IMG/VR virus record: IMGVR_UViG_3300025085_000186
Span: 1-24,183 of that record
Direction: 5' to 3' (one strand)
Source: a virus
Length of the DNA stretch: 24,183 nt
Shown: piece after piece, positions 4,700 to 9,654 of the stretch
Layout: every line of letters begins with the position of its first letter
Numbering within the stretch: the stretch's first letter is position 1
Position numbers and translations under genes: made by a program
The notes under the pieces: model-generated
What the model was told of the DNA's origin: nothing
Databases searched by the model: none
The model's input: only the letters and a program-made list of their open reading frames with translations

Positions 4700-4741
4700 A
4701 GAGAACTTATATCTCTCGTAAAGAACGAGATATAATTCTCT
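4700..4741 (-). other. Leader hairpin G
   Basis: AGAGAA (4700-4705) and TTATATCTC (4707-4715) pair with TTCTCT (4736-4741) and GAGATATAA (4727-4735), a 15-bp stem with a one-base bulge. The loop on the minus strand is GTTCTTTACGA, close to hairpins B, D, E and F. It lies before the first minus-strand gene, with no gene upstream to terminate. Confidence 0.75.
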
Positions 4742-4749
4742 TTATAAAC

Positions 4750-4778
4750 TAAGTAGAATAGAAAAAAGGGTTTGTCAA
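4750..4778 (-). promoter_or_regulatory. Candidate leftward promoter
   Basis: Perfect -35 TTGACA on the minus strand (4778-4773), then 17 nt to TACTTA (4755-4750), a poor -10. It lies about 85 bp upstream of the first minus-strand gene. The -35 is convincing and the -10 is not. Confidence 0.35.
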
Positions 4779-4796
4779 GTGGGTTGGTTTTGGTGA

Positions 4797-5190
4797 TTGA
4801 TCGAAGATCAAAAGGTCGCATGATGATCCTCGGCGCAGGTCGTTTCGCATTGACTGCAGGTATCGAAGATACCGAAGTTCGTACGTGAAACTCGTGAGGA
4901 GTGTTGCTGAATTGTCACAGTTTGTATATAGATGGAACATCTAAAAAGTGTCCAACATTGGACCGTTTGACCATTGGCAGAGCTATGCATGGCTTGTAGG
5001 ATCACATGACTGACCAATACCATTGGTGGGGTAGGGTATTTTTAAGCATCGGCTTCACTACACATCTTCGATGTGAAAACCCTTGGTATCAATTCACTAT
5101 TTATAGTGGCAACTGATTGAATAACACTTGTCGTAGACAAGGAAGCTGTTGAAATCACTCACTCTTTAGAGTGTTTGGTGTGATGATCAC
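4797..5190. other. Array of mini-hairpins in the control region
   Basis: Perfect short stems with tiny loops follow one another. 4797-4811 TTGATC-GAA-GATCAA; 4859-4873 GGTATC-GAA-GATACC; 4929-4943 TAGATG-GAA-CATCTA; 5013-5027 ACCAAT-ACC-ATTGGT; 5061-5075 CACATC-TTC-GATGTG (GAA on the minus strand); 5095-5108 CACTA-TTTA-TAGTG; 5127-5141 CTTGTC-GTA-GACAAG; 5160-5173 CACTC-TTTA-GAGTG; 5180-5190 GTGA-TGA-TCAC. Four of the loops are GNA closed by C-G, the motif known to make exceptionally stable single-stranded DNA mini-hairpins. No convincing gene lies here. An origin of replication or a set of single-strand promoters are the best guesses. Confidence 0.7.
4945..4968 (-). promoter_or_regulatory. 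Leader dyad element, copy 10 (no gene)
   Basis: Full 24-bp copy with core 4950-4963, followed on the minus strand by a mini-hairpin (4929-4943) at the usual distance. Here the transcript loop reads TTC rather than GAA, and no SD or convincing gene follows. Confidence 0.8.
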
Positions 5191-5196
5191 CTCATC

Positions 5197-5262
5197 TGCC
5201 CTCACCGCAACGGCTGCTTAGGCATTATGCATAGGTACAGGCGCAGTGACACGTGAGGGGCA
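5197..5262. other. GC-rich structured element
   Basis: TGCCCTCAC (5197-5205) pairs with GTGAGGGGCA (5253-5262) with one bulged G. A GGTAC/GTACC pair and a GGGG/CCCC pair extending to about 5280 offer alternative folds. The segment is clearly more GC-rich than its surroundings. No coding frame or tRNA fold was found. Confidence 0.45.
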
Positions 5263-5442
5263 AGGGCCACCCCCGTACCCAGCGTATATATGCATGTACT
5301 AATACACAGATTAGGTTTTTTAACTGGTAACCACAAGGTATATATACGTACTATGATACCCCATAGACACACTTACTGTGATATATTTGTCACACTATGC
5401 CCTAATGCTACACTAAAATCCTACCACATACAACATTAGGGG

Positions 5443-5476
5443 TTGACATGTTTTACCGAATGTGTAAAACTATCAT
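5443..5476 (+). promoter_or_regulatory. Candidate rightward promoter with overlapping dyad
   Basis: TTGACA at 5443-5448, then 16 nt to TAAAAC (5465-5470). The spacer and -10 are formed by a perfect inverted repeat, GTTTTAC (5450-5456) and GTAAAAC (5464-5470), which could be an operator. It lies about 160 bp upstream of the first plus-strand gene. Confidence 0.4.
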
Positions 5477-5632
5477 AGTAGACAGTAGACACTCACTTAC
5501 AGTGATTCATTGATAGATAAAAAATAATTCTAATCTATTAATCACGTAAATGCAGACACTTTAAGTGAGGAAACACAAATCCTACTACTTAAATGTACAT
5601 AAATAACAATAATATGTAGAAAGTACTTGACA

Positions 5633-5866
5633 ATGAGTAAGAAATCTGTAAAACTATATACAGACAATGTATTAGAAGAGTTTTATAACCACCTTCTTGA
5701 CGGTAATTTAGACCAATTGCACATACCACATAGTGATGTATTCTATGTAAAGGCTGCAGTTGATGCTCACTACGGTAAATCATTTACATTAAAGCACGTA
5801 GAAGAAGCAATGAGGCTGGAAGGCTGGACTGAGAAATCATACAGTGATCCTAACTATGGAAAATAA
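5633..5866 (+). CDS. First rightward gene, hypothetical (77 aa)
   Basis: Not recognised. The product is 77 residues, MSKKSVKLYTDNVLEEFYNH onwards, acidic, with HIPHSDVFYVKAAVDAHYGK and LKHVEEAMRLEGW in the second half. The pattern suggests a small alpha-helical domain, perhaps winged-helix-like, but this is weak. ATG 5633 is preferred to the in-frame TTG at 5627, which belongs to a TTGACA. The SD (AGAAAG) is moderate. It opens the rightward block and is followed 5 bp later by the next gene. Confidence 0.65.
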   Translation: MSKKSVKLYTDNVLEEFYNHLLDGNLDQLHIPHSDVFYVKAAVDAHYGKSFTLKHVEEAMRLEGWTEKSYSDPNYGK

Positions 5867-5871
5867 CTTAT

Positions 5872-6165
5872 ATGGCTATTCCTGAAAGAGTTAAAACTAA
5901 AATGAAAGAGGAAGGACTCCAAGGTGTTAATAAACCTAAGAGAACTCCTAGCCATAAAACAAAATCTCATTGTGTAATGGCTAAAGAAGGCGATAAGTAT
6001 AAGTTTATTAGATTCGGACAGCAGGGTGTTAGTGGTGCAGGTAAATCCCCTAAGACTGCAAAAGATAAAGCACGTAAGAAAAGCTATTATGCTAGACATA
6101 ATGCACAAGGAAAACCAACGAATAAGTTATCAGCAAAGTACTGGTCACATAAAGTAAAATGGTAA
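5872..6165 (+). CDS. Conserved-type small basic phage protein (97 aa)
   Basis: The product has 97 residues, very basic. The core (KYKFIRFGQQGVSGAGKSPK, then ARKKSYYARHNAQGK and a C-terminal KYWSHKVKW) resembles a phage family with the pattern IRFGxQG...A+++SF.ARH...YWxxKVxW, which I know from many marine phage genomes (possibly the DUF6321 group). In related sequences cysteines occupy some positions; here the second half has none. Function unknown; nucleic-acid binding or virion association is plausible from the charge. It lies between two other basic proteins with short spacing, so one transcript is likely. Confidence 0.8.
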   Translation: MAIPERVKTKMKEEGLQGVNKPKRTPSHKTKSHCVMAKEGDKYKFIRFGQQGVSGAGKSPKTAKDKARKKSYYARHNAQGKPTNKLSAKYWSHKVKW

Positions 6166-6178
6166 AGGATATAAACCA

Positions 6179-6787
6179 ATGGGAATTTTAAGTAAAGCAG
6201 CTAAAGCCGCTGCAAAGGCCGCAAAGGCCGCAAAAGCAGCGAAGGCTGCAAAAGCTGCTGCTGCAGATAAAGCTAAACCAAAAACTAAAACTAAAGCTAA
6301 AGAATCTCCTAATACAAAGTATGTAGGTTCTGGCCCTATTTCTGAAGTAATTGAGGGTAAGAAAACTAAAACTAGAGCTGCTACTCAAGGTAAAAATAGA
6401 GTACCTGAAGCTGAAAAGAAAGATCAAGCTAAGAAAGCTACTGGTCGTATTACTGCAAAGAATACAAAGCCGGGAGCAAAACCATTAAGCATGAGTAAAT
6501 ACCGTTCCTTTACAGATGCACAACGTGCTAAAGCTAAAGCACAAGCAGGTATTGATTTCCGTGCAGGTAAAATTACTAAAGCAGAGCGTGATACTATTGT
6601 AAAACGTATTGATGCTGCTAATGCTGCTGAAGTAGATAAAGGCGGTCGTAAAATGGCTCAAGGTAAAGCCGATAAAAAACCATTTAAAGGATATACTCCT
6701 AAGTCTCCCTTTAATAAAGGTGGAATGGCTAAGAAAAAAGCTACTGCATATATGTATGGTGGCATGGCTAAAAAGAAAAAGAAGTAA
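6179..6787 (+). CDS. Lysine/alanine-rich histone-like phage protein (202 aa)
   Basis: The product has 202 residues and is strongly basic. Residues 1-30 begin MGILSKAAKAAAKAAKAAK and continue as AAK repeats encoded by imperfect GCAAAGGCC-like DNA repeats, resembling histone H1 tails. The middle has a helical segment (SFTDAQRAKAKAQAGIDFRA). The C-terminus carries FNKGGMAKKKATAYMYGGMA and a lysine run. The KGGM motif recurs at the end of another gene here (9214-9654), and the N-terminal MGxLSKAxK matches the giant virion protein. A DNA-condensing or packaged basic protein is a reasonable guess, not shown. SD: AAAGGA. Confidence 0.75.
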   Translation: MGILSKAAKAAAKAAKAAKAAKAAKAAAADKAKPKTKTKAKESPNTKYVGSGPISEVIEGKKTKTRAATQGKNRVPEAEKKDQAKKATGRITAKNTKPGAKPLSMSKYRSFTDAQRAKAKAQAGIDFRAGKITKAERDTIVKRIDAANAAEVDKGGRKMAQGKADKKPFKGYTPKSPFNKGGMAKKKATAYMYGGMAKKKKK

Positions 6788-6903
6788 TGTCCAATAAAAT
6801 TAAATCAGATGCAAAGCGTTTATCAGATAGTCAATTCAAAGCTATCTATAAACAAACTAAAACTCAAGCATTAAAGAAAGCTGGACTAAAACCTATTAAG
6901 TAA
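6787..6903 (+). CDS. 38-residue basic peptide
   Basis: A 38-codon frame, MSNKIKSDAKRLSDSQFKAI onwards, ending KKAGLKPIK. It is basic and mostly helical by eye. The ATG overlaps the TAA of the previous gene (TAATG), which explains the lack of its own SD. The codon pattern fits its neighbours. Not recognised. It might assist the basic protein upstream. Confidence 0.6.
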   Translation: MSNKIKSDAKRLSDSQFKAIYKQTKTQALKKAGLKPIK

Positions 6904-6911
6904 TTCAACCC

Positions 6912-6942
6912 TTCCCGTTGTGTTGATCGTGCATAGCGGGAA
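6912..6942 (+). other. Hairpin after the basic-protein cluster
   Basis: TTCCCG (6912-6917) pairs with CGGGAA (6937-6942), extendable by two pairs including G-U, with a loop of about 15 nt. No T-run follows, so it is not a canonical terminator. It separates the basic-protein genes from the DUF1127 leader. Confidence 0.4.
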
Positions 6943-6968
6943 TGCATTAATAGCTGTAGTTATTTAAA

Positions 6969-7025
6969 CTTGAACATGGTATAACTATCTTATGGTTAAA
7001 CATAAGGAGACATACCATGTTCAAG
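6969..7025 (+). promoter_or_regulatory. Start-codon hairpin of the DUF1127 gene
   Basis: CTTGAACATGGTAT (6969-6982) and ATACCATGTTCAAG (7012-7025) form a perfect 14-bp inverted repeat. The right arm contains the ATG at 7017. Inside is a second hairpin, CTTATG (6989-6994) with CATAAG (7001-7006), which takes in part of the SD AAGGAG. In mRNA this would hide start codon and SD at once. As DNA it could instead be an operator. Confidence 0.8.
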
Positions 7026-7157
7026 AATATTATTAAAACAATACAACAAGCACAAGAACGTAGAGTGGCATACTGGCAGCTACAACATATGTCAGATAAA
7101 GCTCTTAGAGATATAGGAGTAACACGTGGCGAAATCAGGCAAAAAGTCTACCGTTAA
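7017..7157 (+). CDS. DUF1127-family microprotein (46 aa)
   Basis: A 46-codon frame begins MFKNIIKTIQQAQERRVAYW. The C-terminal part, LQHMSDKALRDIGVTRGEIR, matches the DUF1127 (YjiS-like) signature L-x-x-x-S/D-x-x-L-x-D-I-G-x-x-R-x-x-I. DUF1127 proteins are common in alphaproteobacteria, and one from Rhodobacter (CcaF1) is known as an RNA-binding protein affecting sRNA maturation and RNA turnover. Here it may alter host or phage RNA metabolism; that is inference. SD AAGGAG lies 7 nt before the ATG but within an RNA structure. The last 32 bp overlap the next gene. A host-derived gene is likely. Confidence 0.85.
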   Translation: MFKNIIKTIQQAQERRVAYWQLQHMSDKALRDIGVTRGEIRQKVYR

Positions 7158-7314
7158 TGCAGCAGGTAATTATACTAAGCCTACTATGCGTAAACGTATT
7201 GTTGCTTCAGTCAAAGCCGGAGGCAAAGGAGGTAGGCCCGGTCAGTGGTCTGCCCGTAAAGCACAGCTTGTTGCCTCTCGTTACAAGAAGGCAGGAGGGG
7301 GATACACTACATGA
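7126..7314 (+). CDS. Conserved-type small basic phage protein (62 aa)
   Basis: The product has 62 residues, with VNAAGNYTKPTMRKRIVASV, then KAGGKGGRPGQWSARKAQL and ending ASRYKKAGGGYTT. The GGKGGxPGQWSARKAQ motif recalls a short family widespread in marine phages (possibly DUF5872-like). Function is unknown; the charge suggests binding to DNA or RNA. The GTG start at 7126 is supported by GGAG about 7 nt upstream, inside the DUF1127 gene, so the two overlap by 32 bp. Its stop overlaps the next ATG (ATGA). Confidence 0.8.
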   Translation: MAKSGKKSTVNAAGNYTKPTMRKRIVASVKAGGKGGRPGQWSARKAQLVASRYKKAGGGYTT

Positions 7315-7466
7315 AGGTAAATGCACCCAAAGGCTATCATTGGATGAAGCAAAAAGATGGTAAATTTAAACTAATGAAACATAGTGGTAAGTTTGTATCT
7401 CACAAAGGAGCAAGTCTTACCGCTAATTTTCCTGTGCAGAAAAAACATACTGATGCCAAAAAGTAA
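7311..7466 (+). CDS. Small basic phage protein (51 aa)
   Basis: A 51-codon frame, MKVNAPKGYHWMKQKDGKFK, then LMKHSGKFVSHKGASLTANF, ending KKHTDAKK. The APKGYHWM...LMK...HKGAS pattern recalls a short conserved family in marine phages with no known role. The ATGA overlap with the previous gene and a 14-bp overlap with the next place it in a coupled run of small basic proteins. AGGAGGGGG upstream is an excellent SD. Confidence 0.75.
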   Translation: MKVNAPKGYHWMKQKDGKFKLMKHSGKFVSHKGASLTANFPVQKKHTDAKK

Positions 7467-7710
7467 AAGCCAACAGAGTCTTGATAGATGGACTAAGCAG
7501 GATTGGAGAACCAAAAGTGGCAAGCCCTCTACACAGGGGTCTAAGGCTACTGGTGAAAGATACCTTCCTGCTAAGGCTATTAAATCTCTTAGTGATTCTG
7601 AGTATGCTGCTACAACCCGTGCCAAACGAAGAGGCACGGCTAAGGGTAAGCAGTTTGTGGCTCAACCTAAGAAAGTTGCAAAAAAAGTAAAAGCATATAG
7701 GGGGAAGTAA
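7453..7710 (+). CDS. Small basic phage protein (85 aa)
   Basis: The product has 85 residues, starting MPKSKSQQSLDRWTKQDWRT, with TGERYLPAKAIKSLSDSEYA followed by ATTRAKRRGTAKGKQFV. The GERYLPAKAIKxLS..EYAATTxAKR pattern is one I recall in marine phage proteins of unknown function. ATG 7453 was preferred over an upstream non-ATG start at 7384 because the extra 23 residues only translate the previous gene in another frame. The very basic tail suggests nucleic-acid binding. 14-bp overlap with the gene before. Confidence 0.75.
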   Translation: MPKSKSQQSLDRWTKQDWRTKSGKPSTQGSKATGERYLPAKAIKSLSDSEYAATTRAKRRGTAKGKQFVAQPKKVAKKVKAYRGK

Positions 7711-7711
7711 T

Positions 7712-7921
7712 ATGCCAGAGATTGTTATGGAACGTATACTTAAATGGCAAATCATGCCACGTATTATGATGCTTGCTGTTACTGTACTAACATACCAAAC
7801 GGTACATTGGTTTATGACATTGCCTGATCCATCAGTACAACAATCTGGTTTAGTATCCATTTGTATGGGCGCACTTACAGGTTGTTTTGCTGTATGGCTT
7901 GGCAATGAGAAGCATAAATAG
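7712..7921 (+). CDS. Two-helix membrane protein (69 aa)
   Basis: The product has 69 residues. Two hydrophobic segments, residues about 17-38 (RIMMLAVTVLTYQTVHWFMT) and 45-63 (GLVSICMGALTGCFAVWLG), are separated by a short polar loop with DPS, and both ends are charged. An inner-membrane protein with two helices near a holin and an endolysin could be an antiholin, a second holin or a lysis accessory protein; I cannot decide which. SD GGGGGAAG is strong. The last 17 bp overlap the next gene. Confidence 0.7.
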   Translation: MPEIVMERILKWQIMPRIMMLAVTVLTYQTVHWFMTLPDPSVQQSGLVSICMGALTGCFAVWLGNEKHK

Positions 7922-8108
7922 TCCTATACATAAAGAAGTAAATAGGTTCCTTTGGATTGTCAAAGGGCGGTTAGCCCCTGATGAATATAGTGAACAAGAC
8001 TACTTAGATGTATACGACTCATACTTTAAAAGGCTTTGGGGCAATCATGAGAACTGTGTTCATGAGGAAGGCTTTGAAGAAGCATATACGGAGAAGTATA
8101 AAAAATGA
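7905..8108 (+). CDS. Hypothetical small protein in the lysis cluster (67 aa)
   Basis: The product has 67 residues, MRSINSPIHKEVNRFLWIVK onwards, acidic in the second half (EYSEQDYLDVYDSYFKRLWG). It is soluble by eye, with an aromatic-rich helix and two histidines and one cysteine but no metal motif. ATG 7905 was chosen over a TTG at 7887. It overlaps the membrane protein gene upstream, and its stop overlaps the holin start (ATGA), so expression is coupled to the lysis genes. Not recognised. Confidence 0.65.
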   Translation: MRSINSPIHKEVNRFLWIVKGRLAPDEYSEQDYLDVYDSYFKRLWGNHENCVHEEGFEEAYTEKYKK

Positions 8109-8458
8109 TTGGTCAACTAATAGGAAGTCTTACAGGTTTAGCTACCAGCATCATAGATGGTAAGACACAAATAAAACTAACTGAAGCTGAAATAAAAAAG
8201 AAACAGCTTACTGGTGAGATTGATTGGGACTTGGAAGCTATGAGAGCTACCGAGAACTCATGGAAGGATGAATGGATTACCTTACTATTTAGTATTCCTC
8301 TTATACTTGCATTCTGTGGTGAATGGGGTAATGCTATAGTTGCACAGGGCTTTGCGTCACTAGAGATAATGCCTCAGTGGTATCAGATTGCATTAGGTGG
8401 AATTGTTAGTGCTTCCATAGGAATGCGTTCAGTGAGTAAGTTCTTTGGAAAGAAATAA
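8105..8458 (+). CDS. Holin candidate, 3TM/GTA-holin type (117 aa)
   Basis: The product has 117 residues. An N-terminal amphipathic or hydrophobic stretch (LIGSLTGLATSIID) is followed by a charged helix (TEAEIKKKQLTGEIDWDLEA). Then come ENSWKDEW and two hydrophobic segments, residues about 57-75 (WITLLFSIPLILAFCG) and 91-108 (WYQIALGGIVSASIGM), with a short basic tail. This order resembles the GTA_holin_3TM family. A holin would permeabilise the inner membrane to release the endolysin encoded directly downstream. The assignment rests on topology and context, not on a catalytic motif. Confidence 0.65.
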   Translation: MIGQLIGSLTGLATSIIDGKTQIKLTEAEIKKKQLTGEIDWDLEAMRATENSWKDEWITLLFSIPLILAFCGEWGNAIVAQGFASLEIMPQWYQIALGGIVSASIGMRSVSKFFGKK

Positions 8459-8471
8459 TAATGTGATAAAA

Positions 8472-9020
8472 ATGCCACAGTTAAGTGAAACTGACAGGCA
8501 GTTTATTGTATTAGAAAAACAACAAGAGTTAATACGAGAGCAAGCAAAGCTCATAGCGGAGAAAAAAATGACGTTTCAATTATCTAATCGTAGTAAAGGC
8601 AGACTAGAGGGAGTAAATCCTCAACTTGTACAAGTAGTAAATGAAGCTATTAAACGTACTAAAATAGACTTTGGTGTTACTTGTGGTATGCGTACTGTAG
8701 AGGAACAGGAAAAGTTAGTTGCTAGTGGTGCTTCACAAACCATGAAGAGTAAACACTTAGAAGGTCGTGCAGTTGATCTGGTAGCCTATATTGGTTCTAA
8801 TATTACATGGAAACTAAATAAGTATGACGAGATTGCTGACGCTATGGCTGAAGCTGCACGTGATCAAGGTATAGCTATTAAGTGGGGTGCAGCTTGGAGT
8901 GTAGGTAACATTGCTGAGTGGGATGGTTCTATGGAAGACGCTATGAATAGCTATGTAGACCTGCGTAGATCACAAGGCCGTAGACCATTTATTGATGCAC
9001 CACATTTTGAAATGATGTAA
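8472..9020 (+). CDS. Endolysin, M15 L,D-/VanY-type peptidase
   Basis: From residue about 33 (MTFQLSNRSKGRLEGVNPQL) this is a peptidase M15 domain like the T5 L-alanyl-D-glutamate endolysin. It has VTCGMRTVEEQEKL, the zinc motif SKHLEGRAVDLVAY with its His and Asp, and a C-terminal DAPHFEMM with the third ligand His. It should cleave peptidoglycan cross-links during lysis. The start is uncertain. ATG 8472 gives a 182-residue form with a 32-residue charged coiled-coil-like extension but has no near SD. The internal ATG 8568 has a near-perfect GCGGAG SD and gives the usual 150-residue size, so it is probably the main or a second start. Confidence 0.85.
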   Translation: MPQLSETDRQFIVLEKQQELIREQAKLIAEKKMTFQLSNRSKGRLEGVNPQLVQVVNEAIKRTKIDFGVTCGMRTVEEQEKLVASGASQTMKSKHLEGRAVDLVAYIGSNITWKLNKYDEIADAMAEAARDQGIAIKWGAAWSVGNIAEWDGSMEDAMNSYVDLRRSQGRRPFIDAPHFEMM

Positions 9021-9022
9021 AT

Positions 9023-9214
9023 GTGTATACCTTTGTACTAATAGTTTATCTTGGCATAGACAGAGAACGTATAGAGGACACAATGGTATTTAATACGATA
9101 GAACATTGTAACTACTACGCAAATCAAATAACTAAACGATATAGTACACACGGCATAGCACCAGAAGATAGAGCTATAGCTTATTGCTTACCCAAATATA
9201 AGGAACTAAAATAA
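9023..9214 (+). CDS. Small phage protein (63 aa)
   Basis: The product has 63 residues with a GTG start, beginning MYTFVLIVYLGIDRERIEDT. The first 12 residues are hydrophobic, too short for a normal membrane helix and more like a beta strand. FNTIEHCNYYANQITKRY followed by a C-terminal CLPKYKELK resembles, from memory, a short marine-phage family with conserved Cys and Tyr residues and no known function. It starts 2 bp after the endolysin stop, and its TAA overlaps the ATG of the next gene. The SD is weak, so coupling is likely. Confidence 0.65.
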   Translation: MYTFVLIVYLGIDRERIEDTMVFNTIEHCNYYANQITKRYSTHGIAPEDRAIAYCLPKYKELK

Positions 9215-9654
9215 TGCCTAAGACTGAAGCAAACACAAGACCAGATAATCGTGATGTTAAACAAGCACGTTTAAAATACAGACAAGCTCTAGATTTATTT
9301 GAACGCAGGTTAGCAAACCTTAATAAGACTGACATGCTAAGTTATAAAAAAAACAAGCAATCTGAGGCTTTAAGAAAAGAATTTTTAAAAACAGTAAAGC
9401 CTTTTAATCGTATATTATCTGAAGGTGAAGAAAAAGCTATGGTTAGAAAAGTACAACAAACTATGTCTGATATGGGGTATAGCTCTGGTCGCTCTACTAA
9501 TAGTGATAATCTTAAAAAACCTGTAGCCAAACCTAATTCTGCAGATACGCCCGGTAAAGGTAGCGATGAACCTATTACAAGACGCAATAAAAATAAAGGC
9601 GGTTTAATTAAAACAGGTGCAAAAGATTATCGTAAAGGTGGGATGTTTTATTAA
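9214..9654 (+). CDS. Hypothetical protein with KGG C-terminal motifs (146 aa)
   Basis: The product has 146 residues. A charged helical first half (ARLKYRQALDLFERRLANLN) is followed by a disordered, Lys/Asn/Ser-rich stretch and the tail KNKGGLIKTGAKDYRKGGMF. The KGG(L/M/I) motif also ends the basic protein at 6179-6787 and occurs in the giant protein at 14153, so it may mark proteins that share a partner, for instance a virion component. It lies directly before the small terminase gene, with the stop codon overlapping its ATG. No function is recognised. Confidence 0.7.
   Translation: MPKTEANTRPDNRDVKQARLKYRQALDLFERRLANLNKTDMLSYKKNKQSEALRKEFLKTVKPFNRILSEGEEKAMVRKVQQTMSDMGYSSGRSTNSDNLKKPVAKPNSADTPGKGSDEPITRRNKNKGGLIKTGAKDYRKGGMFY

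Larger units (their letters stand above)
5191..5632. other. Rest of the divergent control region
   Basis: No gene is seen. Besides the GC-rich element it holds several inverted repeats: CGTATATAT 5283-5291 with 5340-5348; CTATG 5351-5355 with 5362-5366; TGTGA/TCACA near 5378-5395; CCCTAATG 5400-5407 with 5434-5441; and CACT-TTA-AGTG at 5557-5567. It then runs AT-rich into the first plus-strand gene. Confidence 0.55.

Noticed and set aside
783-4963. Regularly repeated palindromes as a CRISPR array
   Set aside because: Spacing is irregular (about 240-850 bp), genes lie between the copies, and the repeat core is only 14 bp. Position before start codons explains them better.
4749-5023. Two minus-strand frames of 63 and 71 codons across the mini-hairpin region
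   Set aside because: No SD, and the longer one reads straight through the dyad. The sequence is explained by hairpins, and the peptides look unlike the neighbouring proteins. The start at 4940 after dyad copy 10 keeps a small doubt.
4797-5190. Direct assignment as N4-type virion RNA polymerase promoters
   Set aside because: Hairpin size fits, but no RNA polymerase gene is visible in this window and the loops do not match one consensus, so it is kept only as a hypothesis.
5180-5285. A tRNA or tmRNA in the GC-rich segment
   Set aside because: No acceptor stem plus T-loop (GTTC) arrangement or anticodon arm could be fitted.
5626-5640. TTGACA directly before the ATG at 5633 as a promoter
   Set aside because: It overlaps the start codon region, so a transcript from it would lack the start of the 5633 gene, and no -10 follows at the right distance.
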